A stretch of 64,000 bases of DNA, from contig JABDNH010000008.1 in the NCBI GenBank assembly GCA_013001055.1, positions 62,001 through 126,000 on the forward strand, written 5' to 3'. A program made the position numbers and the translations under genes. This document shows, in pieces, positions 38,609 to 48,606 of the stretch (the first letter of the stretch is position 1; each line of letters starts with the position of its first letter). A model generated the notes under the pieces. The model did not search any database and was not told the origin of the DNA. It saw only the letters and a program-made list of their open reading frames with translations. The DNA comes from Sphingomonas sp. GTDB lineage: Bacteria > Pseudomonadota > Alphaproteobacteria > Sphingomonadales > Sphingomonadaceae.

Positions 38609-39394
38609 ATGAATGGCTTTTTCAAGCGCATCGGCGATGCCTTCAGGTCGCTTACACCGGCTGATTGGGCGCTGCAGTTCGTGCGCTTCGTTGCGGTCGT
38701 CGCGGGTATCCTGATCGCCTTTGCGCTCGATGGCTGGAATTCGAACCGGATCGAACAGAACCGGCAGGATCGGCAGCTGGAACGGCTTGCCGGAGAAGCG
38801 GGCGCGACCGTCGAATATCTGCGCAGCGAGCTCGATGCGCGCAGCGACTTGCTGCTCGGCTGGCAGCGGCTCGCCATTGCGCTCGGAAACGATCGCTGCC
38901 CCGCACCCGACCAATGGCCCGGATTGCACCTCATCGACCGTTTCCCCGCCGTCACGCCGCCCAGCGCCGTCAGCGACGAACTCATTGCCTCAGGCGGGCT
39001 CGCCGCGCTTGATGATCCGCACGTCCGCGAAGCGCTCGCATCATACCGCGCCCGGCTTGACTTCTTCCGCGCCGAAGGGCGCGCCCGCGCCACTACGAAG
39101 AAGCTGATCGACCCCGGCGATCCGCGCTTCGCGCTCGATTACGAGCCTAGCGCGCAGGAGCCGGTAATCGCGCGCTACAATCGCGGTGCGTTGTGCCGCG
39201 ACGGGGCTTTCAGGGATCGCCTCGTGCTCGCCGTGCGCGACCAGCAGCAAATGGCGAACGAATTGTCCTACCTGCTCGGCGATAGCGTGCGGCTGTGTGC
39301 GCATATCGCGCGTGCCCGGGGTGAACGCTGCACTTCGCCGTCGGGGCCGCTCGGCAGCGAAGAAGAGGCGATCGCCGCCGCCATCACGCAATGA
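38609..39394 (+). CDS. Membrane-anchored hypothetical protein (DUF6090-like)
   Basis: The ~261-residue protein has one transmembrane segment at about residues 22-44 (VRFVAVVAGILIAFALDGW) followed by a long helical extracytoplasmic or cytoplasmic domain with four Cys residues in its C-terminal half. The layout recalls DUF6090-type proteins of unknown function. ATG 38609 was preferred to 38573 because the hydrophobic segment is better placed. It overlaps the MATE gene start by four bases. Confidence 0.62.
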   Translation: MNGFFKRIGDAFRSLTPADWALQFVRFVAVVAGILIAFALDGWNSNRIEQNRQDRQLERLAGEAGATVEYLRSELDARSDLLLGWQRLAIALGNDRCPAPDQWPGLHLIDRFPAVTPPSAVSDELIASGGLAALDDPHVREALASYRARLDFFRAEGRARATTKKLIDPGDPRFALDYEPSAQEPVIARYNRGALCRDGAFRDRLVLAVRDQQQMANELSYLLGDSVRLCAHIARARGERCTSPSGPLGSEEEAIAAAITQ

Positions 39395-40701
39395 GGCGCC
39401 TCGATACGCGCATAATCTGGGCACTCGCCATCCCGGCGATGCTCACCAATGTCGCCACCGCGCTGATCGGCATCGGCGATATCTGGATCGTCGGGCGGTT
39501 GGAGGACGCAGCGACGCAGGGTGCGGTAGACCTGGGGGCACGCCTCTTCGCGCTGCTGTTCACCGTGATGAATTTCCTTAAGACGGGCACCACCGGACTG
39601 GTTGCGCAAGACGGCACGCGCGCCGGCGCGCAGGCGCAGGCCGACACACTCACGCGCGGTCTTTTCATCGGGCTGGTCATCGCAGGGCTTCTGCTGCTGG
39701 CGAAGCCAATCCTGCTGCCGTTGCTATTGTCTGCGCTGGGGGCGGAGGGCGACGTGCTGGTCGCTGCGCGGACTTATGCCGAAATCCGCTACTGGACCGC
39801 GCCGGGAGTGATGATGAACCTTGCGCTGATCGGCTTCCTTGTCGGCCGCCGTCAGGTCAAGGCGGCACTCCTGATCGAGGTCACGTACAACCTTCTCAAC
39901 GTCGGCCTCGGTCTGTGGTTCGTGCTCGGACTCGACTGGGGCATCGCGGGGATCGGCTGGTCCAGCTTCATCGCCGAATATGCCAAGCTGGCGGGCGTCA
40001 CAGCTTTCGTGCTCGCAGGGCCGACGGGCGCGCCGATCCTCGCCGCCATCCGCCGCCGTTCGACCATACGCTGGGCTGCGCTCAAGCCCTTCCTCGACGT
40101 CAATCGGGACCTGTTCCTGCGCACCGTGATCCTCGTGATATCGCTATCCGCCGTGACCCGCCTGAGCGCCGAGCGCGGGCCCGAGATGCTCGCGGCCAAC
40201 GGCATCCTCTACCAGCTCTTCATCTTCACCGCTCTCCTGCTCGACGGGTTCGAAAACGCCGCGCAGGTGCTTAACGGCGAACGCAAGGGTGCCGGCGATC
40301 GCGAAGGCTTCATGGCCTATGTGAAAGCGATCATGGTCCGTGGCCTTGGTGCCGCAGTCATCGTGGCGCTGGCCTTTGCGCTATTTGCCGATCCGGTCAT
40401 CGCAAGTTTCGCCGCCACGCCGCAGGTCGCGGCCACTGCGCAGGACGCGGCCTGGTGGCTCGTCATCATCCCTTTCGCAGGCGTCGCGAGCTTCATCTTC
40501 GACGGCGTCTTCGTGGGTGCCAGCTGGACCCGCTCCTTGCTGATCAGCATGGCCGGCGCAGCGGCGATCTACGTCGCTTTGCTATGGTTGACTTGGCCGC
40601 TCGGTAATCACGGCTTGTGGCTGAGCTTCACGCTTTTCCTTGCGGTGCGCGCGGTGCTGCAGGCAGCGATGCTGTCAAAGCTATCGCGGCAGATCGGCTA
40701 G
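39391..40701 (+). CDS. MATE-family efflux transporter (DinF type)
   Basis: The 436-residue protein has about twelve membrane segments in two pseudo-symmetrical halves and the MATE N-terminus IPAMLTNVATALIGIGDIWIVGRL. DinF-type members export drugs or metabolites using a sodium or proton gradient. The start overlaps the preceding stop, so the two are co-transcribed. Confidence 0.9.
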   Translation: MRRLDTRIIWALAIPAMLTNVATALIGIGDIWIVGRLEDAATQGAVDLGARLFALLFTVMNFLKTGTTGLVAQDGTRAGAQAQADTLTRGLFIGLVIAGLLLLAKPILLPLLLSALGAEGDVLVAARTYAEIRYWTAPGVMMNLALIGFLVGRRQVKAALLIEVTYNLLNVGLGLWFVLGLDWGIAGIGWSSFIAEYAKLAGVTAFVLAGPTGAPILAAIRRRSTIRWAALKPFLDVNRDLFLRTVILVISLSAVTRLSAERGPEMLAANGILYQLFIFTALLLDGFENAAQVLNGERKGAGDREGFMAYVKAIMVRGLGAAVIVALAFALFADPVIASFAATPQVAATAQDAAWWLVIIPFAGVASFIFDGVFVGASWTRSLLISMAGAAAIYVALLWLTWPLGNHGLWLSFTLFLAVRAVLQAAMLSKLSRQIG

Positions 40702-41438
40702 GCCATCGCTTCGCGCGCCATCTGCTCGAAAGTTTCCATCAGCGCCTTCAGCGGGAACGGGCCGTGGCTGATCCGCGCGCACCCGGCAGCCGCCCATTCG
40801 GCCTTGGACGGGGCGCCCGGAAAGGCGATAAGATTGAGCGGCAACGGGACCTCGCGCGCCACCCGCTCGACTTGCTTGGGCGCGGCCAGCCGCGGCACGA
40901 AAAAACCGTTCGCCCCGGCATCGGCGTAGGCCTTGCCGCGCTCGACCACTTGGTCGATCAGCGAATCGTCATGGTCCTTGTTCTTGAGCAGGAGATCGGT
41001 GCGCGCATTGATGAAAAAACGATCGCCCACCGCGTCGCGAATAGCAGCGATGCGCTCGATTTGCTGGCCCAGCGGGTGAAGCCCTTCGCCCCCGATCTGC
41101 TGGTCCTCGAAATTGCAGCCGATCGCGCCCGCTGCTTGCAGCAGCCGAACATTTTCGCCGCCCTGGCGAGCGTCGGTCGAGTAGCCGCCTTCGAAATCGA
41201 CCGAAAGCGGCAGGTCCACCGCTTCTTCGATACGCGCGACATTTTCGAGGACGAGGTCGAGCGGCACGTTCTGGCCGTCATCGAGCCCCAGTGAATCCGC
41301 CACCGGATGGCTACCCGTGGCAATCGCCTTGGCGCCAGCCCGAGCAACGGCCTTCGCGCTGCCTGCGTCCCAGATGTTGAACAGGACGACCGGGTCGCCC
41401 GGGACATGCAATGCTGCAAAGTCTGCGAATTGTCCCAT
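40698..41438 (-). CDS. Isocitrate lyase/PEP mutase-family protein
   Basis: The 246-residue TIM-barrel protein has FNIWDAGSAKAVARAGAKAIATGS near the start and the metal-binding DFEGGYS near residue 81. The KKCGH motif of true isocitrate lyase is absent, so it probably acts on another 2-oxo acid or C-P/C-C bond. It overlaps the MATE stop by four bases (convergent). Confidence 0.85.
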   Translation of the reverse strand: MGQFADFAALHVPGDPVVLFNIWDAGSAKAVARAGAKAIATGSHPVADSLGLDDGQNVPLDLVLENVARIEEAVDLPLSVDFEGGYSTDARQGGENVRLLQAAGAIGCNFEDQQIGGEGLHPLGQQIERIAAIRDAVGDRFFINARTDLLLKNKDHDDSLIDQVVERGKAYADAGANGFFVPRLAAPKQVERVAREVPLPLNLIAFPGAPSKAEWAAAGCARISHGPFPLKALMETFEQMAREAMA

Positions 41439-41589
41439 TTTAGCTGCCTACCCGCGCACAGCGCTTGACCGGACTGCGTCTCGTCATTTTCTACTCCGTT
41501 GCTTGCGCCCCGAAACGGCAAACATTTGCGCCTGTTAACCGATCTAGGCAAGAGATTCCGGCAAAAATCTAACCGGTGGGATCGTCGTG

Positions 41590-41934
41590 TCAGCGCTTGG
41601 CTGCCCGCCCCGCCAGCAAGTTGCGCCGCGCGATCACGAACAGCACGAGGGGCCAGAAAACCGTGTTGGCGATGTCCACAAGCGGTTCGAAATCAAGCGG
41701 CTCGGTTTCATCGTAGATGTCGATCGCTTCATTGAGCACCGCAAAGACAAAAACGATCACCAGCGGCAGCGGCGAATCCAGCTTGCGCCGGAAAAGCAGC
41801 GCGCTCAGCACGAACAATGCCAACCCGACATGGACATGCAGCAGCGCCTCGCTGGCGCCGGTAACGCGCGAAATTTCCCACTTCCACGCGCCATATTGCC
41901 ATGCCCAGTCGCGGGTGACGTCGTTCGTTACCAT
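41590..41934 (-). CDS. Small hypothetical integral membrane protein (VanZ-like)
   Basis: The 114-residue protein has an N-terminal Trp-rich amphipathic stretch and three hydrophobic segments at about residues 36-52, 54-72 and 85-103. The order (helix, LNEAIDIYDE, helix) recalls VanZ-like proteins. It lies 51 bp downstream of the LytTR regulator gene on the same strand and may be a target or part of that operon. Confidence 0.6.
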   Translation of the reverse strand: MVTNDVTRDWAWQYGAWKWEISRVTGASEALLHVHVGLALFVLSALLFRRKLDSPLPLVIVFVFAVLNEAIDIYDETEPLDFEPLVDIANTVFWPLVLFVIARRNLLAGRAAKR

Positions 41935-41985
41935 AGGGTTCGAATAGGGATGTCCGCTTGCGCCAACAAGGCTTCGCCCCGCGCC

Positions 41986-42783
41986 CTAATGGACAAACCG
42001 CGCCACCACGTCGCGATAGCTGCGGCTGACCTTCACCTCCGCGCCCGAGCCGAGGATCAGGAAGCATTCACCGTTGGTGTGCGGCTTAACCTGCTTGACC
42101 TGTTCGAGGTTCACGATGGTCGAGCGATGCACTCGCTGGAAATTGCGCGGATCGAGCCGCTTTTCCAAATCCTTCATCGTTTCGCGCAGGATCAGCGTAT
42201 TGTCGCCGGTCTGGATCACCATGTAATCGCCCGCCGCCTCGATGCGCTCGATATCGGCAACGTCGACGCGGAAGATCTGCCCCTGGTCGCGGATGTTGAT
42301 CACGCTCTCGTAGCGTTCGGACGACATGCTCTCGTCGCCCTCGATCTGCTGCGCCTGTTCGGGTGCCACTTCGGTAAGTGCTTCCTTGTATTTTTCCGCG
42401 GTATCGGCCGACCGCTTTTCGACCAGCCGTTCGCGCACGCGTTCGAGCGTTTCCGCAAGTCTGTTCTCATCGACCGGCTTGACGAGATAGTCGACCGCCT
42501 TGGCCTCGAACGCCTTTACGGCATGTTCCGAATATGCGGTCACGAACACGATCAGCGGCGGCTCTACGTCCATCAGCCCGCTAATTACCGAAAAGCCGTC
42601 AAATCCGGGCATCTGGATGTCGAGAAAGACGAGGTCGGGCTTATGTGTCTTGATCTGGCGGATCGCCTCGCGGCCATTGGCTGCGGTCGCGACCACCTCG
42701 ATATCGTCATGGGCTTCGAGCCGTAGCTGCAGCCCCTGAATTGCGAGTTTTTCGTCATCGACGAGGATCGTGCGTAGGGTCAT
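41986..42783 (-). CDS. LytTR-family response regulator
   Basis: The 265-residue protein has a CheY-like receiver (residues 1-120) with phosphoacceptor Asp in VFLDIQMPGFDG near residue 55, and a C-terminal LytTR DNA-binding domain (YMVIQTGDNTLILRETMKDLEKRL then FQRVHRSTIVN). Its start overlaps the kinase stop by four bases (ATGA), so the pair is co-translated. It would activate genes at direct-repeat LytTR sites, not located here. Confidence 0.93.
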   Translation of the reverse strand: MTLRTILVDDEKLAIQGLQLRLEAHDDIEVVATAANGREAIRQIKTHKPDLVFLDIQMPGFDGFSVISGLMDVEPPLIVFVTAYSEHAVKAFEAKAVDYLVKPVDENRLAETLERVRERLVEKRSADTAEKYKEALTEVAPEQAQQIEGDESMSSERYESVINIRDQGQIFRVDVADIERIEAAGDYMVIQTGDNTLILRETMKDLEKRLDPRNFQRVHRSTIVNLEQVKQVKPHTNGECFLILGSGAEVKVSRSYRDVVARFVH

Positions 42784-44060
42784 AAGTCTTCCGTTCGATA
42801 TGGTATTTCTATGATAACGCTAAAGCCGCCCTTTTCGTTCTTCCGCGTACGAAAAGAATGTGCAGCGCCATAGGCGTTGGCGAGCCGCTCCTGGATGTTG
42901 GCCAGTCCGACGCCGGTCGATTTCACGGCGCTGGCGACGCCTTCACCGGGCCCTGAATCCGCTACTTCGATACGTACCGCCTGCCCCTCGCGCTGCGCAG
43001 TTATCCAGATATGGGCGCCGTCTTCGGACGGCGTCACGGCATATTTGATGGCATTTTCAATGAGCGGTTGCAGCAGCAGCGATGGCAGATGCGCATTCAC
43101 AGTATCGGCATCGATACGGAAATGCGGTTTCAATCGGTCTTCGAAGCGCATCTTCTCGATTTCGAGATAGAGCTTGAGCGTCTCGATTTCCTTTACCAGC
43201 GGCACCTGCGCGGTCGGCTCGTTGACGAGCGTGTAGCGCAGGAAACTGGAAAGTCGGGACAGCATCGCATTGGCCCGCCCCGTCTGTTTGAGGAGTACGA
43301 GAGTCGAGATGCTGTTGAGCGTATTGAAGAGAAAATGCGGGTTGAGCTGGTAGCGGAGCATCGCCAATTGCGCCGCGCTGGCCGCGCCTTCCAGCGCGCG
43401 GCGTTGGTCGATCTGTTCTTCGAGGAGCAGGTAGTAGTTGATCCCGTAATAGAGCGCCGACCACGCCGCGAGCAACGCAAACACGAGGATCGAGGCACCG
43501 AGGAACTGCGCGCCCCCCGGGCTGAAATCGGGGTTCACCAGCGTCGATACCGACCAGGTTTCGACAAATGAGAAAACCGCGGCCGATGCCACCACCAGCG
43601 CCAGGCTGACAACCGCGGTGATCGCTGCCTGCATCGTGATGAGCCGCCGATACGCGCTCGCCAGCAGAAGCGTCAGCGAATAGCCGGTCGCGGTGAGGAT
43701 GAGGCAGTGCAGGAAGAAGATCCCGGGCTCGAACCCGTTCACCACGCCGGTGAGGAAGCGCATCAGGAGGTAGCCGGTCCAGCCGAGCGATTGCAGCAGC
43801 CAGAAGGCGCGATTTTTGTCGTAGAAAAACGGTCGATCGAGACCGACGCCTTCGATTAGCGGCCGCTTGGTGCCATCGCCCTTGAGCGCGTCCTGCCCCG
43901 CGGCGGCGGCAACATCGACCATCGATCCCTTGCGCAGCGAAACGCTCCGCTTGAAGGTTTCACGCTTGGGAGCAACCGCCGCATCTTCGAGCGACGCCAC
44001 GGGCTTCAGCGCAGGGTCAGGTTCGGTGGCCAAATAAAGCTCCTTGTCAGCGCCACACAT
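42780..44060 (-). CDS. LytS/YehU-type membrane histidine kinase
   Basis: The 426-residue kinase has four membrane segments at about residues 85-220, then the His_kinase domain with LNPHFLFNTLNSI (phosphorylated His) near residue 252. The ATP-binding part has an N-box PLIENAIKYAV and a G-box GVGLANIQERL. An N-terminal cytoplasmic tail of ~80 residues is basic and unlike the family. A TTG at 44033 with AAGGAG upstream may be the real start. The sensed signal is unknown. Confidence 0.9.
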   Translation of the reverse strand: MCGADKELYLATEPDPALKPVASLEDAAVAPKRETFKRSVSLRKGSMVDVAAAAGQDALKGDGTKRPLIEGVGLDRPFFYDKNRAFWLLQSLGWTGYLLMRFLTGVVNGFEPGIFFLHCLILTATGYSLTLLLASAYRRLITMQAAITAVVSLALVVASAAVFSFVETWSVSTLVNPDFSPGGAQFLGASILVFALLAAWSALYYGINYYLLLEEQIDQRRALEGAASAAQLAMLRYQLNPHFLFNTLNSISTLVLLKQTGRANAMLSRLSSFLRYTLVNEPTAQVPLVKEIETLKLYLEIEKMRFEDRLKPHFRIDADTVNAHLPSLLLQPLIENAIKYAVTPSEDGAHIWITAQREGQAVRIEVADSGPGEGVASAVKSTGVGLANIQERLANAYGAAHSFRTRKNEKGGFSVIIEIPYRTEDL

Positions 44061-44152
44061 AGGCGCGATGAGCCGCTTCGCCTAGGCTAAGCGCAACAGG
44101 CGCGCTACAACTAGGCCGATGCGGCGCACGGACGGACGAGGAGTATGATCGA

Positions 44153-46093
44153 GTGACGAAGACGTGGATGGCGGCAATCGCTGCAATGGCGCTAGTGGTA
44201 ACCGGTTGTCGCAGCAGCGACCCCGAGCCGCCCGAGAACAATCTTCCCGACAATGTCGCCCCCATTCTCGACCGTGATGATGCTGTCGACGTGCACAGTT
44301 TTGCCAAGCCGCTGGAAGCACGCGTCTACCATGTCGCATTGGACCTTGATGTCGATTTCGACGCGCGCCGCGTCGCCGGCACTGCCACGCTCGATATCGA
44401 CGTCGCCGACGATACCGAAACCATCACGCTCGACAGCCGCAATCTCGCCATTGAGAAGATCACCGATATCGAGGGAAATCCGCTAGACTGGAGCGCGGGC
44501 GAAACCAGTGAAGCGCTCGGCACGCCGATTACCGTCACGTTCGGCGATGCGCGCAAGCTGGTGGTGCATTATGCCAGCGGCGAGGATGCCAGCGCGCTGC
44601 AGTGGCTCACGCCCGAGCAGACTGCGGGCGGCCGTCATCCCTTTCTGCTGAGCCAGGGCCAGGCGATCGAGAACCGCAGCTGGATACCGACGCAGGACAG
44701 CCCGGGCATTCGCCAGACGTGGGAAGCGCAGATCACCGTTCCCACCGCACTCACCGCCGTCATGAGCGCAGAAAGCGTCGGCGAACCCGTGCCCGAAGGC
44801 GAAACCGGTCGCACCTTCAAGTTCGAGATGGACAAGAGCGTTCCGCCCTACCTTATCGCCATCGCCGTCGGTGACATAGAGTTTCGTCCGCTGGGCCTGC
44901 GCTCGGGCGTCTGGGCCGAGCCTGAACTGCTTCCGGCCGCAGCCGCCGAACTGGCCGATACCGAAAGCATGATCAGCGCTGCCGAAGACCTTTTCGGACC
45001 CTATGACTGGGGCCGCTACGACATGATCGTGCTGCCGCCGAGCTTTCCTTATGGCGGCATGGAAAATCCGCGCCTTACCTTCCTCACACCGACCTTCATT
45101 GCGGGCGACAAGTCGCTCACCGCACTGATCGCGCACGAACTGGCACACAGCTGGTCGGGCAACCTGGCAACCAATGCGACCTGGGCCGATTTCTGGCTCA
45201 ACGAGGGCATGACCGTGTGGGCCGAACAGCGCATCGTCGAAGCCGTCTATGGTGAGGAAGCCTACGCCCAGCAGGTTGCCCTCAGCATGGAAGATCTCGA
45301 CGAGGAACTTGGCAATCTGGAGGACTGGCAGAAACCGCTCGCCATCGACCTTAAGGGCAAGCATCCTGACGACGGGTTTAACGGCGTGCCCTACGACAAG
45401 GGCGCCGCCTTCCTGCGCACCATCGAGGCTGAAGTAGGCCGCGAGGCGTTTGACCAATTCATGCGCGGCTGGTTCCAGCGCCATGCCTTTTCGCCGGTAA
45501 CCAGCTCGATGTTCGTAGAGGAACTCAAGCAATATCTGCTGGATGGCGATGAAGAGCGCGCCGAAGCGCTGATGCTCGAACAATGGGTCTATGGCGAAGA
45601 CATGCCTGAAAATCTGGCCCAGCCGCCCGCAGATGCCTTTGCCGAGGTCGACAGCGCGATTACCGCTTTCAATGGCGGTGGGACCCCGAATAGCGAAGCG
45701 TGGAGCGGCTGGAACACCGCCGAGCGCCTGCGCTTCCTGGGAGGGATTGAGCAGGACCTCCCCACGGTGCGGCTCGACGCGTTGAACCGCGAACTGGCGC
45801 TCAACGAGACAGGTAATAACGAGATACTTTTCCTCTGGCTCAAGCTGGCGATCAACAACCGCTACGACCCGGCGTTACCCCGGCTCGAACGATTCCTGAC
45901 CACGCAGGGACGCCGCAAGTTCGTGGCGCCGCTGATCACCGCGCTGGCCGAAGACACTGAATGGGGCCGCCCGATCGCCGCGGAAATCTACGCCGAAGCG
46001 CGCCCGCTTTATCACCCGATCACGACGCGCGGATTGGACGAATTGAACCTCCTCGCGGACATTGACGACGATAAAGAATCCGCCGAAACTTAA
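44153..46093 (+). CDS. M1-family metallopeptidase (lipoprotein)
   Basis: The 646-residue zinc peptidase starts with a lipoprotein signal (lipobox VTGC). The catalytic site H328-E329-x-x-H332 lies in HELAHSW, with third zinc ligand E351 in WLNEG. GGMENPRL is the exopeptidase GxMEN motif. The C-terminal third is a leukotriene-A4-hydrolase-like helical domain. It is likely an aminopeptidase on the outer or inner membrane surface. GTG 44153 has GAGGAG nine bases upstream. Confidence 0.92.
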   Translation: MTKTWMAAIAAMALVVTGCRSSDPEPPENNLPDNVAPILDRDDAVDVHSFAKPLEARVYHVALDLDVDFDARRVAGTATLDIDVADDTETITLDSRNLAIEKITDIEGNPLDWSAGETSEALGTPITVTFGDARKLVVHYASGEDASALQWLTPEQTAGGRHPFLLSQGQAIENRSWIPTQDSPGIRQTWEAQITVPTALTAVMSAESVGEPVPEGETGRTFKFEMDKSVPPYLIAIAVGDIEFRPLGLRSGVWAEPELLPAAAAELADTESMISAAEDLFGPYDWGRYDMIVLPPSFPYGGMENPRLTFLTPTFIAGDKSLTALIAHELAHSWSGNLATNATWADFWLNEGMTVWAEQRIVEAVYGEEAYAQQVALSMEDLDEELGNLEDWQKPLAIDLKGKHPDDGFNGVPYDKGAAFLRTIEAEVGREAFDQFMRGWFQRHAFSPVTSSMFVEELKQYLLDGDEERAEALMLEQWVYGEDMPENLAQPPADAFAEVDSAITAFNGGGTPNSEAWSGWNTAERLRFLGGIEQDLPTVRLDALNRELALNETGNNEILFLWLKLAINNRYDPALPRLERFLTTQGRRKFVAPLITALAEDTEWGRPIAAEIYAEARPLYHPITTRGLDELNLLADIDDDKESAET

Positions 46094-46104
46094 CTTCGTA
46101 GTAA
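46090..46104. promoter_or_regulatory. Near-match CtrA-type site before the GGDEF-EAL gene
   Basis: TTAA at 46090-46093 is followed after exactly seven bases by GTAA, one mismatch from TTAA. It lies 46 bp upstream of the start codon at 46150, where a promoter would be, and overlaps the stop of the upstream gene. A single mismatch makes this weak. Confidence 0.25.
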
Positions 46105-46149
46105 CGGTCTTTGCGCTAGGCCATTCGCACCAGATTAGCGGATGGATGA

Positions 46150-48486
46150 ATGTATCAGGCACCGGACCGATATAAGCGGATGATCTCGGCGCGCTTGCCG
46201 GACGGGGAAACGCTCGGCGTGTCCACCGGTAATGACGACCGCTCCTCCTCTCCGTTGCGCGATGTCCAGATGATTGCGCGCAGCAAGTTCGCCCCCTTCT
46301 TTGCCGCCGCCAATGTCGTCGGCGCATTGCTCGTCGCAGCATCGCTCAACCATGCCATCGACACCGCCGCACTGATCGGCTGGATGATGGTCATCTTCGG
46401 GGTCAACGGCGTTACGCTGATGATGGCCCGCAAGCAGGCGATCACGCACATCGGTCGTTCGGGCAAGCGCCTGCCGCAATGGTTGATGGTCGGCGATGTG
46501 TTGCTGCGCGCTGCGATCTGGCTGTCACTGCCAGTGCTCGTTTTCCCGACGCTCGGCGCCAACGAACAGATCATCCTTGCTTCCATCATGGCCGGGTCGG
46601 GTGTCGCCGCACTCGGCCTCACCGTGACGCCGCTTTGCGTCAACGTGTGGATGTCCATGTTCACAGCTGCGGTCGTCTACTGCCTGTTCATCGGCCGCGA
46701 CGCCATTCCCTTCTCGCATACTTTGTCGATCGTCTTCATCCTCGGCGTTGCAGTCATCGGTGTCGTCCATCTTGCACGTTGGGCTTACGGCCAGCTCAAG
46801 ACCACCGCCGATTTCGGTTCGCAGTCGGAGAGCGCCAACCTACTCCTCGAAGAATATGAAAAGCGCGGCGTGGGCTGGTTGTGGCAGGTCGATGACGAAA
46901 GCCGCGTGACCTACCTTTCCAGCCGTCTTGTCGCGATGCTGGGCAGGCCCTCGACACAGATCCTCGGCCAGTCGCTCCCCAACCTGCTTGGAGTTCAGGC
47001 CGAATTCGGCAACGTGCTGAACGAACGCAAGCCCTTCACCGGGCTCGAGATGGAAGTGAAGAACGATCGTGGCAGTCGCTGGATTTCGATCTCGGGTGAC
47101 CCGATCGTCGATACCGCCGGCCGCTTCGGCGGGTTCCGCGGTGTCGGTTCGGACATCACCGAAGTGCGCCAGCAGCAGGAACGTCTGACCCATCTTGCCA
47201 ATATGGACGTGCTGTCGGGCCTGCCCAACCGCGGTCGCGTACGCCAGCTCCTGGGTGATGCGCTGCGCGGTGCGACCGCAAACAACGTGCCCTGCGCCAT
47301 CATGTTTCTCGACCTCGACGGCTTCAAGCCGGTCAACGACACGTTCGGTCACCCCAAGGGCGACGCCGTGCTGCAAGCCGTGGCCAAGCGGCTTTGCGAC
47401 GAGGTAGGTGATACCGGCCATGTGGGTCGCATGGGGGGCGATGAATTCGCCATCGTCATCAACGACGCCCAGTCGCGCAAGAATGTGCAGTCGTTGGCCG
47501 ACAACATCATCAAGGCGATCAAGCAGCCCTACGTCATCGACGAAACCGAGATCCGCATCGGCGTGTCGATTGGCTGCGCATTCGGCCCGATCGACGGTGC
47601 CACGGTCGATGATCTCATCCTCAAGGCCGACTTGGCGCTCTACGAAGCCAAGGGCGCGGGCCGCGGCGTCACCAAGTATTTCAGCAGCGAGCTTCAGAGC
47701 GAACAGGAAGACCGCATCCGTCTCGAAAGCGACCTGCGCGCGGCCTGCGCTTCCCAGCAATTCCACCTCCAGTACCAGCCGCTCGTATCGGCCAAGGACC
47801 AGAAGCTGGTGGGCTTTGAAGCGCTGCTGCGTTGGAAGCATCCGCAGCGCGGCCTCGTGCCCCCGGGCGTCTTCATTCCGATCGCCGAAGAATGCGGCCT
47901 CATGGCGCAGATCGGCGACTGGGTGATCGAAGAAGCGGCCAAGACGCTCGCGGCGTGGCCCGAGCCGATCACCGTGGCGATCAACATCAGCCCCAAGCAG
48001 ATCGTGCTGCCTTCGCTGCCCAACACGGTCAGCCAGGCGTTGGCGCGCTACAAGGTGCCGGGCAATCGTCTCGAACTGGAAGTTACCGAAGGCGTGTTCC
48101 TCGGCAATAATTCGTCCACGCTCGATAACATGAAGCGCCTGCGCCAGCTTGGCGTCGGCATCGCGCTTGATGATTTTGGCACCGGCTACAGCTCGATTGG
48201 CTATTTGAACAAGGCCGTCTTCCACAAGCTCAAGATTGACGGCAGCTTCGTGCGCGAAGCGGGCACCCGCGAGGAAAATGTCGCGATCATCCAGTCGATC
48301 GTCCAACTCGCCAAGAGCTTCCGCATGAACGTGACCGCCGAAGGCGTCGAGACCGCCGAAGATTTCGAGCGCATGCGCGATCTGGGTGTCGATACGATCC
48401 AGGGCTACCTGTTCGGCCGTCCGCTGGACTTTGACCGCGCCGATCAGATGGTGCGCGGCATGCTCAAGCAGCAGGCGGCAGGCTAG
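46150..48486 (+). CDS. GGDEF-EAL c-di-GMP turnover protein with PAS domain
   Basis: The 778-residue membrane protein has about five hydrophobic segments at residues 50-215 and a PAS domain at about 235-340. A diguanylate cyclase domain carries an intact GGDEF (residues 429-433), and a phosphodiesterase domain carries an intact EAL (557-559) with DDFGTGYSS and SFVR motifs. Both active sites look complete, so either direction of c-di-GMP metabolism is possible. It ends at a strong hairpin terminator. c-di-GMP here could feed PilZ proteins, one of which lies in the mobile element. Confidence 0.95.
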   Translation: MYQAPDRYKRMISARLPDGETLGVSTGNDDRSSSPLRDVQMIARSKFAPFFAAANVVGALLVAASLNHAIDTAALIGWMMVIFGVNGVTLMMARKQAITHIGRSGKRLPQWLMVGDVLLRAAIWLSLPVLVFPTLGANEQIILASIMAGSGVAALGLTVTPLCVNVWMSMFTAAVVYCLFIGRDAIPFSHTLSIVFILGVAVIGVVHLARWAYGQLKTTADFGSQSESANLLLEEYEKRGVGWLWQVDDESRVTYLSSRLVAMLGRPSTQILGQSLPNLLGVQAEFGNVLNERKPFTGLEMEVKNDRGSRWISISGDPIVDTAGRFGGFRGVGSDITEVRQQQERLTHLANMDVLSGLPNRGRVRQLLGDALRGATANNVPCAIMFLDLDGFKPVNDTFGHPKGDAVLQAVAKRLCDEVGDTGHVGRMGGDEFAIVINDAQSRKNVQSLADNIIKAIKQPYVIDETEIRIGVSIGCAFGPIDGATVDDLILKADLALYEAKGAGRGVTKYFSSELQSEQEDRIRLESDLRAACASQQFHLQYQPLVSAKDQKLVGFEALLRWKHPQRGLVPPGVFIPIAEECGLMAQIGDWVIEEAAKTLAAWPEPITVAINISPKQIVLPSLPNTVSQALARYKVPGNRLELEVTEGVFLGNNSSTLDNMKRLRQLGVGIALDDFGTGYSSIGYLNKAVFHKLKIDGSFVREAGTREENVAIIQSIVQLAKSFRMNVTAEGVETAEDFERMRDLGVDTIQGYLFGRPLDFDRADQMVRGMLKQQAAG

Positions 48487-48495
48487 CAGCCAAGA

Positions 48496-48520
48496 AAAAG
48501 GGCACCCGAAGGTGCCCTTT
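48496..48520 (+). terminator. Rho-independent terminator after the GGDEF-EAL gene
   Basis: A 7-bp stem GGGCACC/GGTGCCC with a CGAA tetraloop is preceded by five A residues and followed by TTT, ten bases after the gene. The A-run makes it usable in both directions, though no gene ends here on the minus strand before 48607. Confidence 0.8.
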
Positions 48521-48606
48521 CCCCCTGAGGGGGCCGGCGCGACGCTTTTACACCTGGGTGGGATGTAGGCTCACAAGCATCGCGCCGACTGGACAGCGTC
48601 AGCGCA

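Noticed and set aside
46840-48306. 488-codon minus-strand open frame over the GGDEF-EAL gene
   Set aside because: The plus strand encodes intact GGDEF and EAL domains here.
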